In this document: piece by piece, positions 48,869-49,089 of the stretch
Position numbering within the stretch: position 1 is the first letter of the stretch
Layout: each line of letters starts with the position of its first letter
NCBI GenBank assembly: GCA_026984215.1
Contig: JALSSO010000045.1
Location: forward strand, 24,001 to 73,089
Origin: Gammaproteobacteria bacterium
Lineage (GTDB): Bacteria > Pseudomonadota > Gammaproteobacteria > JAJDOJ01
DNA: 49,089 nucleotides
Reading direction: 5' to 3'
Program-made: the position numbers and the translations under genes
The notes under the pieces: generated by a model
Database searches by the model: none
What the model was told of the DNA's origin: nothing
What the model saw: the letters and a program-made list of their open reading frames with translations, nothing else

Positions 48869-49089
48869 TTAGGTTCGACCGCCGATGGCAGTGTCCACCA
48901 ACTCCGCCAACCGCGCGAGGCCGGCGTGGATGTCGCCTTCCAGGTGGACGCCGAGCGCCCGTCGGCCGCGCTGGCACAGGACGGCGAAGTCGCCGAAGGC
49001 CTGGGCCTTTTCCACCACGCCGAAGCTGTAGCGGCGTCCCGGCACGGGCAGGTCCTCGGTCGGCTCGGCGGTGATCTGCAGGAACACGC
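48869..49089 (-). CDS. Phosphoglucose isomerase C-terminus (probable transaldolase/isomerase fusion), partial
   Basis: About 72 C-terminal residues are present; the rest lies beyond the window end. FLQITAEPTEDLPVPGR, YSFGVVEKAQAFGDFAVL and VHLEGDIHAGLARL match the C-terminus of phosphoglucose isomerases of the bifunctional transaldolase/isomerase type, to my recollection. The stop is TAA at 48869-48871. Together with gnd it suggests a pentose-phosphate operon split by the sulfotransferase segment. The full protein's type cannot be confirmed here. Confidence 0.72.
   Translation of the reverse strand, partial: VFLQITAEPTEDLPVPGRRYSFGVVEKAQAFGDFAVLCQRGRRALGVHLEGDIHAGLARLAELVDTAIGGRT

Overview
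The window looks like a chromosomal segment of a high-GC, sulfur-oxidising, chemolithotrophic Gammaproteobacterium, possibly a Chromatiales or Ectothiorhodospiraceae relative. This rests on soxB and aprBA (thiosulfate and sulfite oxidation), a complete cbb3 oxidase locus, and the gene order mlaFEDCB-murA-hisG-hisD-hisC. Genus is not assigned. The genes are mostly dense, with many 4-nt ATGA/GTGA overlaps. No rRNA, tRNA, CRISPR array or intact insertion sequence was seen.

Layout. 1-5.5 kb (+): a MerR/CueR-type regulator with a textbook long-spacer promoter, copper ATPase CopA, a CopZ-like chaperone, then TatD, TcdA and a uracil-DNA-glycosylase-like protein. 5.5-8.9 kb (-): a small set for envelope or lipid A glycosylation (LAB_N protein, GT2, ArnT-like GT39) plus a LEA-2 lipoprotein. 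This runs head to tail from the oxidase maturation genes ccoI and ccoS (8.9-11.6 kb, -). 11.8-13.6 kb (+): a solitary soxB. 13.6-20.9 kb (+): an FNR/ANR-type promoter, a Yip1-family membrane protein, ccoN, ccoO, ccoQ (missed by simple ORF calling), ccoP, a terminator, an 89-residue membrane protein ending in CxxCH, ccoG, ccoH and a SafE-like protein. 21.2-23.8 kb (-): aprBA with a strong terminator.

24.1-27.5 kb (+): a secreted Ig-like/FN3 protein, then groESL behind a sigma70-type promoter and a CIRCE (HrcA) operator. 27.7-30.5 kb: a PAS-GGDEF-EAL protein. 30.6-35.2 kb: rep, ampD, a Rossmann-fold protein, a DUF3149 microprotein and bpt. 35.3-38.4 kb: mlaFEDCB, followed by murA, hisG, aroG, hisD and hisC. 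44-47.3 kb (-): gnd, a CYTH/CHAD-domain protein and a ParA-like ATPase. 47.8-48.5 kb: an AT-rich sulfotransferase gene that looks recently acquired. The window ends in the 3' part of a phosphoglucose isomerase-type gene.

How the parts fit: SoxB and AprBA feed electrons from reduced sulfur into the respiratory chain. The cbb3 oxidase takes them at low oxygen, consistent with the FNR-type box. Copper for that oxidase is handled by CcoI and perhaps the SafE-like protein, while CopA/CopZ and the CueR-like regulator deal with excess copper. The two most speculative but interesting items are the translationally coupled CHAD-ParA pair, a possible positioning system for polyphosphate granules, and a ~140-bp structured repeat present once in the cco leader and once, inverted, upstream of groESL.
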